Shown here: in pieces, positions 36,946 through 44,717 of the stretch
Position numbering within the stretch: the first letter of the stretch is position 1
How the letters are laid out: each line of letters opens with the position of its first letter
Source of the DNA: JTS-RE37 sp041744575
GTDB lineage: Bacteria; Bacteroidota; Bacteroidia; Flavobacteriales; Flavobacteriaceae
Reading direction: 5' to 3'
DNA: 64,000 nucleotides
Assembly: GCA_041744575.1 (NCBI GenBank)
Contig: JBGTKP010000049.1
Span: 144,880 to 208,879, forward strand
The notes under the pieces: model-generated
The model's database searches: none
Seen by the model: the letters and a program-made list of their open reading frames with translations, nothing else
What the model was told of the DNA's origin: nothing
Position numbers and translations under genes: made by a program

Positions 36946-38385
36946 ATGACAGCGACTCCCGGTAAACCCTGGTCAGGGCTGCTTATTTTCGGTCTGGCCG
37001 TTTTTCTGGTGTTCTGCCTCCTTTTTGAAGAGGCGATCCGGCTGCCGGGATGGCTTACCTGGTTGGGTAGGTGGCACCTTGTCCTGTTGCATTTTCCAAT
37101 CGTACTTCTGTTGGTCATTGTGTTCTATGCGGTTACCGCCAGGACATTGCCAATGACATTCTTTACGGCAGCGGTTTTATTTGCACTTATTACGGCCATT
37201 TCAGGCTTTTTTCTGGGGACTGCCAATGAACCCAAAACCTCCTTACTTTTAAAACACCAGTGGCTCGGAGCGGGAGTTGCCCTTGTTTCGACGTTCTGGT
37301 ATGGTATAGAATTGCGGTGGCCCGGGAGAAAACTTTATACCGGGGTATTTTCTGTAAGCCTTTTAATTCTGGTGGGAATGACCGGACATTTTGGCGGGAT
37401 GGTGACGCATGGAGAAGATTTTCTTGCACTGCCGACCACTCAGAAAGAAGGTCCAATTCCTGAAAATCCGCTCATCTACAAGCATGTGGTTGCGCGCATG
37501 CTGGAGAATCATTGTATCTCATGTCATAATGGTAATAAGAGAAAGGGGGAATTGGAAATGACAAGTCTCACCCATTTGTTAAAGGGTGGCGAAAGTGGTA
37601 AAACAATCATTCCAGGCCATCCGGAAGAGAGCGAAATGCTGCGACGGCTGCATTTACCTGCTGATGATGAAGAACATATGCCTCCTGAAGGTAAAAAATC
37701 GCTGAATTCCACCGAAATTGAAATTATTGAACACTGGGTGGCACTGGGGGCTTCTGATACCCTTAGGCTGGATCATCTGAGTGACCAGGAATCACTGGCC
37801 GGCCTCGTGAGGTCGCTGATGACACCCAATCCTTTATCAAGATGGTCCGGATTGAAGAAGGTGGCGGATACCACGCTCTCAAGGCTTTCATCCGATTACA
37901 TCAGCCTTCATCGGGTGGCAGAAGGCTCACAGGCCCTGGTGCTCAAAGCCTACCTCCCTCCTGTATACAATACAGATACGCTTATGGTAGTTGGCGAAGT
38001 GGCGCCCAATCTTGTGGAAATGGATCTCAGTGGGTTACCATTAACTTCAAGAGAAATGGAATTCATCACCCAATGCACCCAAGTCGAAAAATTAGAACTT
38101 GACGGAACAACCATTACTGATGAAACCCTTGCACTTATTAAGCAACTTTCAAATGTAAGAAACCTCAAGATTTATGGAACTGATTTAACCGACAAAAGCA
38201 TCCCGGTGATCGCAGGCCTTAAATCACTGGAAAACCTCTATGTATGGGATACCGGTATTTCTGAGAAAGGATTGTCAGAATTACACACCGCTTTTCCTAA
38301 ACTGAAGATTGTAAAAGGGGTGAAGGAATTCCCGCAGAACAATGTGCCACAGGAAGACTCCCTGAATATCAACCCAGGGCGATAA
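36946..38385 (+). CDS. Membrane-bound c-type cytochrome with leucine-rich repeats
   Basis: 479 residues. Five membrane helices in the first 160 residues (DUF2231-like: WHLVLLHFPIVLLLVIVFYA), followed by a cytochrome c domain with CISCHNGNKRKGELEM and a distal methionine in EEHMPPEGKKS (about residues 185-265), and a C-terminal domain of leucine-rich repeats (about 335-460; e.g. VEKLELDGTTITDETLALIKQL and LKSLENLYVWDT) after a linker. The third member of the PSD1-DUF1501 group and translated with it (four-base gap). Membrane-anchored electron-carrier/protein-binding role inferred. The following 18 bases separate it from a convergent gene. Confidence 0.9.
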   Translation: MTATPGKPWSGLLIFGLAVFLVFCLLFEEAIRLPGWLTWLGRWHLVLLHFPIVLLLVIVFYAVTARTLPMTFFTAAVLFALITAISGFFLGTANEPKTSLLLKHQWLGAGVALVSTFWYGIELRWPGRKLYTGVFSVSLLILVGMTGHFGGMVTHGEDFLALPTTQKEGPIPENPLIYKHVVARMLENHCISCHNGNKRKGELEMTSLTHLLKGGESGKTIIPGHPEESEMLRRLHLPADDEEHMPPEGKKSLNSTEIEIIEHWVALGASDTLRLDHLSDQESLAGLVRSLMTPNPLSRWSGLKKVADTTLSRLSSDYISLHRVAEGSQALVLKAYLPPVYNTDTLMVVGEVAPNLVEMDLSGLPLTSREMEFITQCTQVEKLELDGTTITDETLALIKQLSNVRNLKIYGTDLTDKSIPVIAGLKSLENLYVWDTGISEKGLSELHTAFPKLKIVKGVKEFPQNNVPQEDSLNINPGR

Positions 38386-38403
38386 TATCACTATCAATTG
38401 CTG

Positions 38404-39435
38404 CTATTGTTTGTTTTTTCTAATCTGTAACGCATAGGCTTTTTTTGGATTTTCGATCAGCAGCCCATTAATTTCTTTCTGTGTGAATCCATTTTTACGA
38501 AGGGCGGGCAGGAGATCAGTAAATATATCGGTATATCCTTTATACGCCCCTCCATCGGGTACTCCCACGTTAAACCATCCGGAATCATGTGAGATCAGTA
38601 TTTTATTGAGCCGGTTTTCTTTCTTTAATAAGGTCAGGATGCCAACGTACCAGTCGATATTATCAGAGGCACTGGCTTCCGCAGTCGATTCACTATTCAC
38701 ATTGTCAAGGGAAATCCATGCTCCTTCGGCGGATGCTGCCAGATAACCTTCCATAGTTCCGTTTTGGGCATGTGTCCAGACAAAGGCTTCAGGAGAAACC
38801 CCCATATCCCTTAGGATCTTAATTTGAGACAGTGCGGGGGCATCTTCTCCGGTATGTGAGACGATGGACAGTCCTGTTTTAAGATGTGTAAGGGCGGCCG
38901 CCTCCACCAATTTCCGATGGGTCTCCGATAATGTATCCTGAGCTTCAACGGATATTTTTATAAATCCGGGTTTAATACCCGTGCCATCAATACCCATACG
39001 AAATTCTTCCATCCACTCTTTCGCGAGTGTTTCCACACTTGCCTTCAGGGCGTGGTCGGGGACAAATTTATTCCTGCCCGATCCATAGAAACCAGTATTC
39101 GTCAGAAATTGAACACCTGTGGCCTTTGAAAGCATTTTCAGGACCTCCGGATCCCTTCCGAGGTAGGCGGGCGTGCAATCGAGGATGGTCTTAATGCCGT
39201 ATTGCTGCGCTTCTTTAATAAAGGGAAGGGCGCGGGAGAAAACCTCCTGTTTATCCCAACGGTGGTATCCGGTGCTGTCAGCCCCGATCCAGTCTACCAT
39301 CACGTGTTCGTGGATCAGGGTCATACCCATTTTTCTAGCAGGAATCTGACCGGTGACCGTCATTACCTGAGCACCGCCATGGTCAGCTGTCAGGCAAAGG
39401 AAAAGAAAGAAACCAAATCGAAGCGTGTTTATCAT
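38404..39435 (-). CDS. Phosphotriesterase-like lactonase/amidohydrolase, exported
   Basis: 343 residues. Signal peptide to about residue 23 (LFLCLTADHGGAQ). Mature sequence is a binuclear-metal TIM barrel of the PTE family: HxH in TLIHEHVMVDW, LDCTPAYLGRDPEVL, the bridging carboxylated Lys in PGFIKISVE, His ligands in SIVSHTGEDAPAL and FVWTHAQNG, and the last Asp in LISHDSGWFN. Members hydrolyse lactones or phosphotriesters; the natural substrate is unknown. Periplasmic. Convergent with the heme c/LRR gene at its 3' end. No promoter box was found. Confidence 0.92.
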   Translation of the reverse strand: MINTLRFGFFLFLCLTADHGGAQVMTVTGQIPARKMGMTLIHEHVMVDWIGADSTGYHRWDKQEVFSRALPFIKEAQQYGIKTILDCTPAYLGRDPEVLKMLSKATGVQFLTNTGFYGSGRNKFVPDHALKASVETLAKEWMEEFRMGIDGTGIKPGFIKISVEAQDTLSETHRKLVEAAALTHLKTGLSIVSHTGEDAPALSQIKILRDMGVSPEAFVWTHAQNGTMEGYLAASAEGAWISLDNVNSESTAEASASDNIDWYVGILTLLKKENRLNKILISHDSGWFNVGVPDGGAYKGYTDIFTDLLPALRKNGFTQKEINGLLIENPKKAYALQIRKNKQ

Positions 39436-39517
39436 TTCTGGTTATAATTAATCTTCAGGAGTTCAGGTTGGCCGTTGAACACTCCGGGCCAGCAGTTTAA
39501 AGCAAGATACAAATTAT

Positions 39518-39721
39518 GTGCGGGTTGGTTCGCTGGTCTGGCAAAAAGCAATTCCGGATTGCAAAGGAAACGGCTGTCCAAATAACGATTTTACTATATA
39601 TACCAATCGAACCACCGGAAGACCGGAAGTGTATTTAATGAATATCTTTGAAGAATTCAAAGGTGTATTTGCCGAATCAGAATTGAAATCCGGAATATGT
39701 CGACAATTGAGCATAAATTAA
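39518..39721 (+). CDS. Possible small protein before the NtrB-like kinase
   Basis: 67 codons from a GTG start at 39518 to TAA at 39719-39721, overlapping the kinase ATG by 25 bases. Contains KAIPDCKGNGCPNNDF with two cysteines and a hydrophilic C-terminus. A competing frame from ATG 39516 gives 40 residues. A TATCTTTG element lies inside at 39643-39650, which could be the promoter of the kinase instead. No family recognised; real coding is doubtful. Confidence 0.3.
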   Translation: MRVGSLVWQKAIPDCKGNGCPNNDFTIYTNRTTGRPEVYLMNIFEEFKGVFAESELKSGICRQLSIN

Positions 39722-40785
39722 AAGAGCGAATAAAGGAACTCACCTGCCTGTATGAGGTGACTTCTATCATGGTCAATGCCAACTACGATCAGCTGGAGAC
39801 TTCAATGGCTGCTATATCTCACAGTGTCAGGAAAGCCTGGCAGCATGAGGAAGAGGCCAGAGTAAAGCTCCATACGAAGGATTATTTTGTCGTTACTGAT
39901 GAAGATGATATAAGCGAGGTTTTTATCAGATCGGATATCAAGGTTTTCAATAAAATTGATGGGTTTGTTCAGGTGGGTTACCCCGGAAAGTCATTTACAA
40001 TTTCAGATTTTTTGGAAGAGGAGAGAAAGCTTCTGGACAATGTTGCCCTGGCCGTTGGAAACCTGATTGAAAGAAAGCAAATTCGCGACAGCGAGGCGAC
40101 GGTAAGGCTTCAAATGGAAAGGACAGACCGCTTGCATATTTTAGGGGAAATAACTGCCGGAATTGCCCATGAACTCAATACACCTCTGGCCAACATCCTC
40201 GGATTTACTGAATTACTGAGTGAAAATATTGCGGATAAACGAGCAATCAGGGATCTTAAAAAAATAATGGACAACGCCATCTTTTGTCGCGAAATCGTGA
40301 AAAAGTTGATGTTCTTTACCTGTGAAATGCCACAGGAGATGACCGAGTTGCATTTGAATCCGATCGTTGAGAACGTCCTGAAATTACTGGGACCGTCCTT
40401 GCTGGAAAAAAAGATTGTGCTTACCAAATTGTTCAGCAATACCGATATCAGGTTGAGGACAGATACCGTACAGATTACACAAGTACTTTTCAATTTGATC
40501 ATGAACGCCGTCTACTATTCTCCCAAAGGCGGGAAGGTGGAGGTGATGGTTGAGGAAAATGAGGAAAACATACAAATCCGAATAACCGACGAAGGTCCGG
40601 GTATAGAATCCAAGAACACCGCCAGGATCTTTGAACCGTTTTTTACCACCAAGCCGCTGGGGGAAGGTTCGGGTCTTGGCCTTAGCGTTGTTCATGGCAT
40701 TATCAGCAGTCATCAGGGAAGTATAACGCACCAGCCGAATACTCCTTTTGGCAGTATATTTATCATCAATTTCCCTAAATTATAA
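39697..40785 (+). CDS. Soluble sensor histidine kinase (NtrB-like)
   Basis: 362 residues without membrane segments. N-terminal part (about 1-125) looks like a GAF-type sensor: it has heptad-like LKERIKELTCLYEVTSIMV then a Val/Asp-rich alpha/beta region ending in NVALAVGNLIERKQIRD. HisKA follows with GIAHELNTPLANILGF (His158), and HATPase with NLIMNAVYYSPKGG, DEGPGIESKNTA, FEPFFTTKPLGEGSGLGLSVV. The linker AVGNLIERKQ is typical of GAF-kinases. Two bases before a sigma-54 response regulator gene, it is the probable partner. The ligand or signal sensed is unknown; the cytosolic layout suggests an internal nitrogen, redox or energy cue. Confidence 0.93.
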   Translation: MSTIEHKLKERIKELTCLYEVTSIMVNANYDQLETSMAAISHSVRKAWQHEEEARVKLHTKDYFVVTDEDDISEVFIRSDIKVFNKIDGFVQVGYPGKSFTISDFLEEERKLLDNVALAVGNLIERKQIRDSEATVRLQMERTDRLHILGEITAGIAHELNTPLANILGFTELLSENIADKRAIRDLKKIMDNAIFCREIVKKLMFFTCEMPQEMTELHLNPIVENVLKLLGPSLLEKKIVLTKLFSNTDIRLRTDTVQITQVLFNLIMNAVYYSPKGGKVEVMVEENEENIQIRITDEGPGIESKNTARIFEPFFTTKPLGEGSGLGLSVVHGIISSHQGSITHQPNTPFGSIFIINFPKL

Positions 40786-40787
40786 GT

Positions 40788-42107
40788 ATGCTGCACAAAG
40801 AGAATATTCTTATAGTTGATGATGACACAGATATCCTTGAATTGTTGCAACGGCATCTGCATTCGTTGCATTACCATACCTATAAGGCGATCTCTGTCAA
40901 AGAGGCCCTCTACATATTAAAGGACACCCCGATCGACCTGCTGATTACGGATATACAGATGCCTGAAGTGGATGGCATTGAACTGCTTAAATTCGCTGAT
41001 GAGCATTATCCAGGACTACAAAAGCTGGTCATTACCGGCTATCCTTCGGTGGAGGGAGCTTTGGAAGTCATCCGGTCAGGCGCTACGGATTATCTTACCA
41101 AGCCCTTTACCAAGGAAGAATTAAAACAGGTGGTTCAAAAGGCATTCAGGCAGCGCGCAGGAAAGAAGGCCGGCAAGCCGGAGATCAGGCAAACTCCTAA
41201 GATGAATACGGACCTGATTGGCAGTTCCGAAGCTTTCCGTAAAATTATTGACATTATTGCAAGACTGAAGGACAACAAAGCCACAGTGCTTATCAGGGGT
41301 GAAAGTGGAACTGGGAAGGAATTGGTGGCCAGGGCCATCCATTATTCAGGCAAATTTTCCCGGGCGCCTTTCGTGGTAGTCAATTGCGGAGCCATTCCGG
41401 AAAATTTACAGGAGGCAGAATTCTTTGGGTATATCAAAGGAGCCTTTACAGGAGCGGATGAGAATCGCAATGGATTTTTTCAGGCGGCAGAAGGGGGAAC
41501 ACTCTTTCTGGATGAAATCGGTACTGCCTCGCCGGAGGTGCAGGTCAAATTATTACGGGCCTTACAGGAAAAGGAAATTACAAGGGTCGGTTCCCGTAAA
41601 ACGGAAAAAGTGGACATCCGTATCATAGCAGCTACGAATGCCAACCTGCTTGAGGATATTTCAAACAACAAGTTCCGCGAGGATTTATATTACAGGCTGG
41701 TAGTAGTGGAAATTGATGTGCCTCCCCTAAGAGAGCGACCATCAGACATCCCTCAGCTCGCTGAAAAATTTCTGAGCAAATACGGATTGGAATACAAGGA
41801 CAGATTATTGCAAATAACAGGGGATGCCATGCGGATCCTCGAAAGATATCATTGGCCCGGTAATATCAGGGAACTGGAGAATGTAATACAACGGGCCATT
41901 ATCATGTCCGATGGTGTTATAGAAGTGAAGGACCTGCCGGAACAGTTGAAATACCAGATACATTTTCCAGATACCGGTTTTGTACCTCTGAAAGAAATGG
42001 AACGCAATTATGTAATGCAGGTCCTTATCCATACCAGGGGAAACAAAACAAAAGCCTCCGAAATTCTTCAGATTGACCGAAAAACACTGCGCGATAAATT
42101 AAAATAA
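40788..42107 (+). CDS. Sigma-54-dependent response regulator (NtrC family)
   Basis: 439 residues. REC domain with DDD pair (VDDDTDIL), phosphoacceptor Asp55 (LLITDIQMP), Thr in VITGYP and Lys in YLTKPFTKE. AAA+ domain: Walker A GESGTGKELVARAIH, the sigma-54 contact loop KGAFTGADENRNGFF (GAFTGA), Walker B GGTLFLDEIGTAS, sensor II HWPGNIRELENVIQRA. C-terminal Fis-type helix-turn-helix GNKTKASEILQIDRKTLRDKL. It should activate sigma-54 promoters, for example the site at 42235-42251 just downstream. Transcription after the stop may end at the hairpin in 42113-42150. Confidence 0.96.
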   Translation: MLHKENILIVDDDTDILELLQRHLHSLHYHTYKAISVKEALYILKDTPIDLLITDIQMPEVDGIELLKFADEHYPGLQKLVITGYPSVEGALEVIRSGATDYLTKPFTKEELKQVVQKAFRQRAGKKAGKPEIRQTPKMNTDLIGSSEAFRKIIDIIARLKDNKATVLIRGESGTGKELVARAIHYSGKFSRAPFVVVNCGAIPENLQEAEFFGYIKGAFTGADENRNGFFQAAEGGTLFLDEIGTASPEVQVKLLRALQEKEITRVGSRKTEKVDIRIIAATNANLLEDISNNKFREDLYYRLVVVEIDVPPLRERPSDIPQLAEKFLSKYGLEYKDRLLQITGDAMRILERYHWPGNIRELENVIQRAIIMSDGVIEVKDLPEQLKYQIHFPDTGFVPLKEMERNYVMQVLIHTRGNKTKASEILQIDRKTLRDKLK

Positions 42108-42112
42108 CACAC

Positions 42113-42150
42113 CGGGGAATTATTACGCAACCGGGGAAATAATCCCCGTT
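42113..42150 (+). terminator. Two competing hairpins after the sigma-54 activator gene
   Basis: CGGGGA-AATAA-TCCCCG (42132-42148) is a perfect stem followed by TT. The 3' arm can also pair with an earlier copy of the sequence, CGGGGAATTATT (42113-42124, one bulge) against AATAATCCCCG (42138-42148). The two stems exclude each other. At the end of an operon this most likely works as a terminator. Confidence 0.6.
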
Positions 42151-42158
42151 CTCTTCAT

Positions 42159-42213
42159 TTAATATCCTTAATAATATCCGAGTAATGTATTGATATTCAG
42201 GGATATAAAAGAT
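42159..42213. promoter_or_regulatory. Possible activator-binding region (TAATATCC repeats)
   Basis: TAATATCC-like sequences occur at about 42160-42167 and 42172-42179, and a reversed copy GGATATAA at about 42200-42208. They lie 25-75 bases before the -24 element. Such spaced half-sites could be the enhancer for the NtrC-like regulator; this is inferred from position only. Confidence 0.25.
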
Positions 42214-42234
42214 CCGACACCTTAATTGATATTT

Positions 42235-42251
42235 TGGGCATGCAGTTTGCC
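42235..42251 (+). promoter_or_regulatory. Sigma-54-type promoter of the small secreted protein gene
   Basis: TGGGCATGCAGTTTGCC carries GG at 42237-42238 and GC at 42249-42250, exactly ten bases between them, with the flanking GGCA and TTGC of the -24/-12 consensus (TGGCAC-N5-TTGC). The start of transcription would be near 42262. It lies directly downstream of an operon encoding a GAFTGA activator. Confidence 0.65.
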
Positions 42252-42330
42252 TTAAGGGCATAGCAAAGAGGCAACCCGCTAAAAACACTTTGGGAAAGCC
42301 GGAAAATAAATGAACCCTAAATATATAATT

Positions 42331-42693
42331 ATGATAAAGTATGCAATGGCCCTGCTCTTTTCGATCAGCGCCGTCCAGGCTCAGAATGCCAGCTCTTTTA
42401 GTCCTGTTGCGGTCGAGGTTGGAGACCTTCTTGAAATTGGCCGCCCGGAATATAATCGCTTTAAGCACATTGATTTTCCTCCTGCCAATTTAATTATCAA
42501 AAGAGGTGGGATCGCAAACTACAAAAGGGCCGAGGGACAGCAAGTGGTAGTAACCTCAGTAAAGGAGAAGAAAAATGGGCGTACGGAAATTAAGATCAGG
42601 CGAAAAGACGGCGGACGCTTTTTTGGAATAAATACGGTCATTTCGGCTGATCTTCAAAAGGCGATGCAAAGTGGAGAACTCCAAACCAGGTAG
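42331..42693 (+). CDS. Small exported protein of unknown function
   Basis: 120 residues from ATG 42331 (127 if the upstream ATG at 42310 is used). Signal peptide MIKYAMALLFSISAVQAQ. The mature part has a compact beta-type pattern (PVAVEVGDLLEIGRPE, IDFPPANLIIKRGG, GQQVVVTSVKEKKNGRTEIKIRRKDGGRFFG), reminiscent of a small SH3-like or OB-like sheet, but no family was recognised. No cysteine in the mature part. About 70 bases downstream of the sigma-54-type promoter; the GG/GC element gives a leader of that length. Its regulation and export suggest a role in the envelope under the activator's stimulus. Confidence 0.75.
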   Translation: MIKYAMALLFSISAVQAQNASSFSPVAVEVGDLLEIGRPEYNRFKHIDFPPANLIIKRGGIANYKRAEGQQVVVTSVKEKKNGRTEIKIRRKDGGRFFGINTVISADLQKAMQSGELQTR

Positions 42694-42789
42694 TCCGGAT
42701 ATATAATAGTCACCGGTGGGCATAACGACTTTAAAAGGAATTTTACCCGGACGGAAATTTCTTAAGCACATTTTAATCACTGGCATCAG

Positions 42790-42945
42790 ATGAGAAAAAA
42801 ATTTAAAAGGAGTATCTGCTCTACATGTGCGTTTATCTCATTTTGTTCACTTACACAAGACAAGAGTAACATCAGTTCTTGTAGTGAGTATCAGCATTAC
42901 AAAAGCAGGCATAGAACCCCTGTGATCCAATTGCTGTATTTCTAA
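42790..42945 (+). CDS. Possible 51-residue protein before glutamate dehydrogenase
   Basis: ATG 42790, TAA 42943-42945. Residues MRKKFKRSICSTCAFISFCS start it, then Ser, Cys, Tyr and His rich stretches (SSCSEYQHYKSRH). There is a basic, Cys-rich start that is not a normal signal peptide. No family recognised and no clear promoter; its 3' half overlaps the left arm of the inverted repeat at 42915-42924. Probably fortuitous, but it is the only frame in the 302-base gap. Confidence 0.15.
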   Translation: MRKKFKRSICSTCAFISFCSLTQDKSNISSCSEYQHYKSRHRTPVIQLLYF

Positions 42946-42961
42946 AGATAGCACAGGGGTT
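42915..42961. repeat. Perfect 10-base inverted repeat 34 bases before glutamate dehydrogenase
   Basis: AACCCCTGTG (42915-42924) and CACAGGGGTT (42952-42961) are exact reverse complements separated by 27 bases. The right arm ends 34 bases before the ATG at 42996. Two readings: a regulator operator with widely spaced half-sites, or an RNA hairpin in the 5' leader. No riboswitch class is recognised. Confidence 0.6.
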
Positions 42962-42995
42962 AAAATACTTAAGTGGGAACTACAAAAGAAAATCC

Positions 42996-44285
42996 ATGAA
43001 AACAAAATCAGCAAGACAAAAAAGCACAAGACAAGGGATGTTAAAAAATGTGATGCGTCAGTTTGACAACGCTGCAGATATCATTCAGCTTAATGCCAAC
43101 ATCCGGAAGATTCTTGAAGTAACCAACAATGAACTAATTGTTCATTTTCCTGTACGCATGGACAACGGAGCAGTTGAAATTTTTACGGGATACAGGGTGC
43201 AGCACAATAATGCTTTAGGGCCTTATAAGGGGGGGCTTAGATATCATCCATCAGTTGATATTGATGCGGCAAGGGCTTTGGCAATGTGGATGACCTGGAA
43301 AACTTCCCTGGCGGGATTGCCGTTTGGAGGTGCAAAAGGTGGCATTCAATTGGATCCGGCAAAATATTCCGATGCGGAACTCGAACGTATTACCCGCAGG
43401 TTTACCTACGCCCTCGGGGATAACATCGGCCCGGAGCTGGATATTCCCGCGCCGGATGTCAATACAAATCCACAGACGATGGCCTGGATCCTTGATACCT
43501 ATATGTCTACCAAACCCCCTGGGGAACGTTCCACCAGCCTGCATGTTGTTACTGGCAAACCTGTGGGAGCAGGGGGATCTGAAGGACGGGACAGGGCCAC
43601 TGGTTACGGGTTGTTCCTGAACATTCTTTTCTGGGCACAGCACGAAAAGGTTGATTTGAAGGATAAGAAATTTATCGTTCAGGGTTTTGGAAATGTCGGT
43701 TATTGGGCTGCTTTTTTTCTGGAACAGGAAGGAGCGGTCATGGTGGGCGTGCAGGACGCTTTTGGAAGTATTTCCAATGAAGAGGGTATCTCTGTAGAAA
43801 AATTGAAAAGGTACGCAGAAGCCAACCATGGCAGCCTTAGTGGATTTAATGAGGCACAGGCAATGGATGGGGATGATTTTTTTGGACTGGAATGTGACAT
43901 CTGCATCCCGGCGGCCCTTGGCAATCAGATTACAGTGAAAAATTCGCAAAAAATCAGGGCTTATTTGATTGCTGAGGGAGCCAATGGTCCGACGGATGTT
44001 GATGCCGAAGCGATTTTGCTTAAAAAGGGCATTGCCATACTCCCTGATATCCTATGCAATTCCGGTGGGGTTATTGGCAGTTATTTTGAATGGCTCCAGA
44101 ATCGCAATGGGGAAATCTGGCCCTTGAATGAGGTCATGGCCAAACTTGAAAAGAAGTTGAGAGAATCTTTTACAAGGGTCAGGGAGACGTCAATTGAAAG
44201 AAAGGTCGACATGAGGACGGCTGCCTATATCATTGCAATAGAACGCCTTGAAGAGGCATATATACAACGTGGAATATTTCCTTAA
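42996..44285 (+). CDS. Glu/Leu/Phe/Val dehydrogenase (glutamate dehydrogenase)
   Basis: 429-residue NAD(P)-linked amino acid dehydrogenase converting glutamate to 2-oxoglutarate and ammonia (or the reverse). Conserved features are GPYKGGLRYHPSVDIDAARA, catalytic Lys114 in AGLPFGGAKGGI, DIPAPDVNTNPQTMAWI, and the Rossmann GFGNVGYWAAFFL nucleotide site. The C-terminal half has ILCNSGGVIGSYFEWLQN, diagnostic of the hexameric Glu/Leu/Phe/Val group. Cytoplasmic. Followed after six bases by a GreA/Rnk-like gene and then two more, probably one operon with the stress protein. A perfect inverted repeat precedes it. Confidence 0.96.
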   Translation: MKTKSARQKSTRQGMLKNVMRQFDNAADIIQLNANIRKILEVTNNELIVHFPVRMDNGAVEIFTGYRVQHNNALGPYKGGLRYHPSVDIDAARALAMWMTWKTSLAGLPFGGAKGGIQLDPAKYSDAELERITRRFTYALGDNIGPELDIPAPDVNTNPQTMAWILDTYMSTKPPGERSTSLHVVTGKPVGAGGSEGRDRATGYGLFLNILFWAQHEKVDLKDKKFIVQGFGNVGYWAAFFLEQEGAVMVGVQDAFGSISNEEGISVEKLKRYAEANHGSLSGFNEAQAMDGDDFFGLECDICIPAALGNQITVKNSQKIRAYLIAEGANGPTDVDAEAILLKKGIAILPDILCNSGGVIGSYFEWLQNRNGEIWPLNEVMAKLEKKLRESFTRVRETSIERKVDMRTAAYIIAIERLEEAYIQRGIFP

Positions 44286-44291
44286 TTATGG

Positions 44292-44717
44292 ATGGTTATG
44301 AAATACAGGGATCTGATCATTGAGAAAAAAGAATATGTACTCCTCAAAAGGCTGATGAACCTTTCGGGTTACTACAGGGATGACAGCCTGCGTAAGTCGA
44401 TCAGGAAACTGGCGGGAGAATTGGAATCGGCGGATATACGCGACGAAATCGCGATGCCAAAAGATGTCATTCGGTTCAATTCGACGATCAGTATTACTGC
44501 AAAGAATGGATGGGAAAAAGAATTCAAGCTGGTCATGCCCAATGAGAGTGATGTAAAGCATGATAAAATATCGATCCTCACCCCAATGGGTGCTGCAATT
44601 ATCGGATATGCAAAAGGAGATTCCCTGGTATGGGAATTTCCCTCCGGCGAACAGGAACTAACAATTGACAAAGTAGTACAGGAAAATTCCTACTTAAGTT
44701 TAAATATGATATTATGA
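44292..44717 (+). CDS. GreA/GreB-Rnk-type elongation factor
   Basis: 141 residues. The C-terminal FKBP-like GreA/GreB domain is clear (ISITAKNGWEKEFKLVMPNE, ISILTPMGAAIIGYAKGD, WEFPSGEQELTIDKV). The N-terminal half (about residues 1-60) forms a short helix pair (LRKSIRKLAGELESADI), shorter than the coiled coil of GreA, so the protein is closer to Rnk-type regulators and may lack RNA-cleavage stimulation. It probably binds RNA polymerase in the secondary channel. Cotranscribed with glutamate dehydrogenase (6-base gap) and overlapping the next gene (ATGA). ATG 44292 is chosen; ATG 44298 is also possible. Confidence 0.88.
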   Translation: MVMKYRDLIIEKKEYVLLKRLMNLSGYYRDDSLRKSIRKLAGELESADIRDEIAMPKDVIRFNSTISITAKNGWEKEFKLVMPNESDVKHDKISILTPMGAAIIGYAKGDSLVWEFPSGEQELTIDKVVQENSYLSLNMIL

